A stretch of 64,000 nt of DNA from Glycine soja (lineage: Eukaryota; Streptophyta; Magnoliopsida; Fabales; Fabaceae). Location of the stretch: NCBI RefSeq assembly GCF_004193775.1, contig NC_041018.1, positions 40,528,677 through 40,592,676 of the forward strand, read 5' to 3'. Below the pieces are notes generated by a model, which worked only from the letters and a program-made list of their open reading frames with translations, made no database searches and was not told the DNA's origin. Numbering within the stretch: position 1 is the first letter of the stretch; each line of letters starts with the position of its first letter. Below, one piece after another: positions 60,232-64,000 of the stretch. The translations under genes were made by a program, and so were the position numbers.

Positions 60232-60432
60232 GTTTGGACAAAAATGTCAGTAAGATACTATTTTTGGACGTAAATGACAATAATTTTTCTTGAACGAAAA
60301 TGTCAGTAATTTTTTCCCCTAAATGTCAATATGTTCTATTGGACCAAAAATGTTAATAAGTTATTATTATTGGACAAAAAATGTTAGTAATTTTGTATTA
60401 GACCTAAATATCAGTATGTTTCTATTAGACCA
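60232..60432 (+). repeat. degenerate tandem array, units of about 30-36 bp
   Basis: Roughly six units share the consensus TTGGACAAAAATGTCAGTAA followed by a T-rich spacer. The first and fourth units are clearest (starting about 60233 and 60338). The array lies just inside the left inverted repeat of the element. Confidence 0.75.
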
Positions 60433-60764
60433 GTTTGTTAGATCCAAAATTTCGTTACATTTAAGGGTAAAATATAATTTTAAGATAAATTTTTACCATT
60501 TTTTATCGTTACAAACATAACATTATAATAATCGCTTAAAAAATATATTGACAAACATAATAATAAAGATAATATTGATTATCAATCATAATTTGTCTGT
60601 CACAGTAGAAATTATCCAAAATAAATATTGTACCGGTTTAATAAAATAAAACATTGTAACAATGTATTAATCATTACAATTTTTTTCCAAATTACCCTAA
60701 AAGATAAATATATTTCATATTTCACTTCTTCAAATCTTGACTATTTTATTAACGCTGATAGACG

Positions 60765-60893
60765 AAAATTAACGGTCGAATATATTTGTCGCACTTTTCA
60801 CACTTTCGGGAATTAAATTTTGTATTTTCATCTTTTAGAGATGCATTTGTCAGCGATTACATATTCAGAGACAAAAATTTGCTTATTTACTTA
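60765..60893 (+). repeat. internal second copy of the element's right end
   Basis: This segment repeats, in the same orientation, the sequence of the right terminus at about 61045-61160. Both contain ATATATTTGT, GGGAATTAAATTTT or GGGGATTAAATTTT, ATTTTCATCTTTTAG, and then ATGCATT. The element therefore carries one left end and two right ends. Confidence 0.75.
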
Positions 60894-61175
60894 GAGAATG
60901 GGAAGACGAAAAGTCAAGAAAATATTATATGACAAATATATCTCTATGTTGATAATTAGAGATGGACACATTGACAATCATTTCAATGACAAATTCATTT
61001 CTATGTACCACGTAGGTTATTTTATTAATGATGACGGATAAAGTTAACAACCGGATATATTTGTTGCATTTTTTACACTTACGGGGATTAAATTTTATAT
61101 TTTCATCTTTTAGGTATGCATTAGTCACTGAATTATACGTTTAGAGAGAAAAATGACTATTTATCCTAATATATA

Positions 61176-62368
61176 ATATAAGCCAACAAGTAAATATTGT
61201 AACAATAGAATATAAAAAAAAACATTGCATGTTTATTTTACAGGGAAATTCGTGGTATATAAAATAAAACCACAAACTTTTATCACCTTTTAAAATTTGT
61301 GTAATCCATGTTTATTAATTGTTTTGCTTTACTATCTTCGAAGTACATATTTATTAATTTGCAGTTGTAAAATTATGTTTGAAGTCAAAATAATTTTATT
61401 TTCATTTGTTGAATTTATATGTATCGTAATGTTGGAACTGCAAACCAAACAACATACACCAAGTCTTTTAAGATAAGATTCATGTTTCCAGCAATTTGAG
61501 GTTCTTTTGTTTTGTTGAGTATCCTCAGGAGACTAATTGGTCAAGGAGCAATTCAGCATTTAACACACTACATTAAATTAACGAATATCCAAAGCAGATA
61601 TATCAATTGGTGCGGTATCAATTGCAAACCTTACGGACGTCCTATCTCTTTTGAATGTGACGTGACCAGAAGTTGACATAGCAGCTCTTGTTGCTCCTGT
61701 TTTTGATTTGCAATATCTTTCAATTTGTATTTGAGTGATATACATTGGATATCCAATTTTTTTAAAAACTTAATATATATATTTATCTTTCTTTTCATGT
61801 CAAATTATATTATCTTTTAAATTTATATTTTTTTCACTTTTATCTCTCTCGGGGGGCCGATTTGGTAGCGCAGAAAAGAGTGAAAGAAGCGAGGAGAAGC
61901 GAAGAATTGTGTAGATTTCGGGAAGCATGAGTGGTTTGGTAACAGTGAAGAGAACAAAAATATGTTTTTTGAGAAAAGATAATCCCACAGCTAAAAATTT
62001 TCACTCTAATATAAGCAAATTTGCGCAGAAATGAGATGCTGCTCACTCTTTCCTACTTTTTTTGTCATAAACGTGTCCATCTATTGCCTTCCCTCATTTT
62101 CTATCATTATAATATTACATTTAAAAATAAGTAAATAAAATAAAATAATAATACTAGATAACTTTAATTTAAATATTTTTTTTTCATTTTTCACCTATTT
62201 CTCTTGTTTTCTCTTCTCATCTACTTATTTCTTCTCCTTCTATTTCTTGTTCCCTTATCAAACAAACAAACCCTAGGTGTCTATTGACATATTGGATATT
62301 CATGTATAATTTTTCTTTGTGTTTTCGGAGATTGTTTCATCACACCACCACCCTCTTGTCCCAATTAC
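61176..62368. other. intergenic AT-rich DNA
   Basis: Nothing recognisable. Bases 61845-62040 have balanced composition and a purine-rich GAAGCGAGGAGAAGCGAAG word at 61886-61904, but no coding signal. Confidence 0.55.
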
Positions 62369-64000
62369 TTTTTTTTTTGAAACTGAATACTTGTATTACT
62401 CAATCAAAAGAGAGTTGAGATACATCAACAACAACAAGAGTTAATTTGGTGGGGAGATTCCTCCAACCCGTATTTCTCATCAAAAACTACATCACAATCT
62501 CTAGTAGCACGAATAAGATCAAAATAAGAAAACTTGTAGCTAGAAGTTTACAGTGCTTTACCAAGCCCACAAAATAGCTCAAATCCAAACCATCTTGTTG
62601 ATCCCAAGAAATCTTAATCCTCATGCAGTCAATCTCGAAGATCACCCTTCTAAATAATATAATAGAGACATGTTCAATAGCCCATCTAAAGCATAATGCT
62701 TTCACTTCTACCATGTTATGATTTCCTGGTATAGACTTCTCACCCGCCTCCAACACAGTGCTAGAACAGTCTCTTACAACAAACCCTTACCCATTCCTTT
62801 GTCAATGAGGAAGAAGGCATCAAAATTGTACTTTATGGTGTGAGGGGAGGGAGCTGACTATACACGCCTTGTGGGGGCTTCCCTATACGAAGCGGTTGGA
62901 GGGGGACCATAAGGGAGACAACCCTAGATACAACCTGCAACACTTGCGACCTTTTACCTTCAAACAACATCAAGTTCCTTACTTGCCAGATTGACCACAA
63001 CAGGTTAAAGATAAAACCTATTGCTTCCTTATCACCACACGACAACTAGGTTTCAAGTCAATCTGGTAAGGAGAAATCTTCGTGGGAGATCCTGATGCAC
63101 AAATGGGAAGCAAACCAAATAGACTGAGCAAAAAAGAGCATCATAGAAAGGCATGACTTGTAGATTTAGGTTGGAGTTCACACAAGGGACACAATGGGCG
63201 CACGTCCATCCCCCTCATTTGAAGCAAAGATCTAACAGGGAGAGCCTCACTACACGCTCTCCAAACCATATTCTTGGCTTTTGGGGTAGGCATTGTCTTC
63301 CAGAGACGTTTCCAAAAACAATTTGCATCACCACTTGAGGATGGTTGTTGCAAACCCTTTTGCAGAAGAGCCACGTGGTACCCCAATTTGATTAAATAGA
63401 CATTGTCCCTAGAGTGTTTCCATGAGATAACATAACCAAAAATCAAAATAGTGAAATTCGATATTCGTGATGTGTGTTGCAATCTCTATCGAGAACATGC
63501 AATTGATCCTCTATAAATTCCATCTATTTGGGGATTCCTCAATCAGCTGATTCCCCCAAAGGCTAATGTTGGGTTGGTGGACCCAATAGTTTGAATAAAT
63601 TGGTCTTCCAAGTCAGGCAACCATTTGTCACCAAAAGCTTTGATCCTTCTCCCATTTCCAATCCGCCACAAGGAGCCCCTTTCTACTAGAGATTGAGTTG
63701 CCATAATGTTGGACCGAGTAAAACTTTGGTTATGTTTTGGTTTAGCAAGTTAGGGTGGTTCCCGAGGAAAATATTTGGCTTTTAGAATTTTTGCCAGCAA
63801 ATAGTTCTTATCCTTCAAAATCCTCCACCATTGCCTCAAAATAAAGGTTATATTGAAAGCCCTTAAACTGAAGCACAAACCCCTTATCACCTTGTGCTTA
63901 GTTAGATTTCCCCAATGCATCCAATGCATCCTTTTCTTCTCAACATCCCCTCCCAGAAAAGTGAGCCAACATAGCTTCCAGCTCCTTGCAAAGTGATACA
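62369..64000 (-). mobile_element. L1-type LINE relic, running off the right edge
   Basis: The element reads leftward and ends in a poly(A) (T10 on the plus strand, 62369-62378). From high to low coordinates it encodes the reverse transcriptase thumb region (LRAFNITFILRQWWRIL, LLAKILKAKYFPREP) near 63760-63890. Next are a zf-RVT domain (KRLWKTMPTPKAKNMVWRA, then CPLCELQPKSTSHAF) near 63145-63320 and a linker with LLWSIWQVRNLMLFEGK near 62960-63010. Last is a plant RNase H-like RVT_3 domain (EVKALCFRWAIEH, RVIFEIDCMRI) near 62610-62720. Stops and frameshifts are frequent. The 5' end and target duplication lie beyond the window. Confidence 0.88.
62487..62756 (-). pseudogene. RNase H-like (RVT_3) C-terminal domain of the LINE
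   Basis: The minus strand encodes MVEVKALCFRWAIEH, RRVIFEIDCMRI and SYFVGLVKHCKLL. This matches the plant LINE/endogenous RNase H pattern with the second acidic residue in EIDC. The first DGS-type motif is not preserved. Confidence 0.8.

Larger units (their letters stand above)
60013..61166. mobile_element. Mutator-like element with long inverted repeats, 1154 bp
   Basis: The 9-bp repeat TAATATATA is present at 60004-60012 and 61167-61175. The left end begins GGGTAAATAATCAC and the right end, reverse-complemented, GGATAAATAGTCAT. Imperfect inverted similarity extends about 200 bases inward, through words such as CCCCGAAAGTATAAAAAGTG on the left and CCCCGTAAGTGTAAAAAATG on the right, up to CCTAYGTGGTAC. 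Long inverted repeats and a 9-bp duplication point to a non-autonomous Mutator-like element. It encodes no transposase. Confidence 0.8.

Overview
The window looks like a dicot nuclear chromosome, most likely soybean or a close legume (Glycine-type). The host genes have plant intron/exon structure and plant-specific families, the intergenic DNA is very AT-rich with long (TA)n tracts, and the repeats are typical plant copia, L1-type LINE, hAT and Mutator-like elements. The species is inferred from overall resemblance, not from a search.

Three host genes are well supported. (1) 14585-21198, plus strand: an eight-exon receptor-like cytoplasmic kinase with an N-terminal universal-stress-protein-like domain; my exon model closes to 736 codons. 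(2) 31188-33185, minus strand: a two-exon WD40 protein of the JINGUBANG type, 466 codons. (3) 46964-48523, minus strand: an intronless, plastid-targeted allene oxide synthase (CYP74A, 519 aa), which makes the jasmonate precursor. They are separate transcription units with no operon-like relationship.

Much of the remaining recognisable sequence is transposon debris. From left to right: 1-3473, the 3' part of a Ty1/copia element (pol with one in-frame stop, then a 141-bp LTR). 4050-7330, a minus-strand copia relic split by a 1072-bp solo LTR with a 5-bp target duplication. 9811-10508, a hAT-type non-autonomous element. 10560-11930, a decayed Mutator transposase. 22685-23770, a LINE fragment. 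23975-24450, a copia gag fragment. 27686-28188 and 29500-30800, inverted-repeat elements. 38921-39755, a second hAT-type element. 40050-42151, a copia relic lacking the integrase core and reverse transcriptase. 44395-45795, a GC-rich Mutator-like element. 56090-58616, a 5'-truncated LINE with an 11-bp target duplication. 60013-61166, a Mutator-like element with long inverted repeats and a duplicated end. 62369-64000, a LINE running out of the window.

I found no clearly undescribed biological system. The best leads are structural: precise nested insertions, two unusual non-autonomous Mutator-like elements, and a large imperfect inverted repeat that could produce hairpin RNA. Intergenic stretches not listed with a feature showed me nothing beyond AT-rich sequence.
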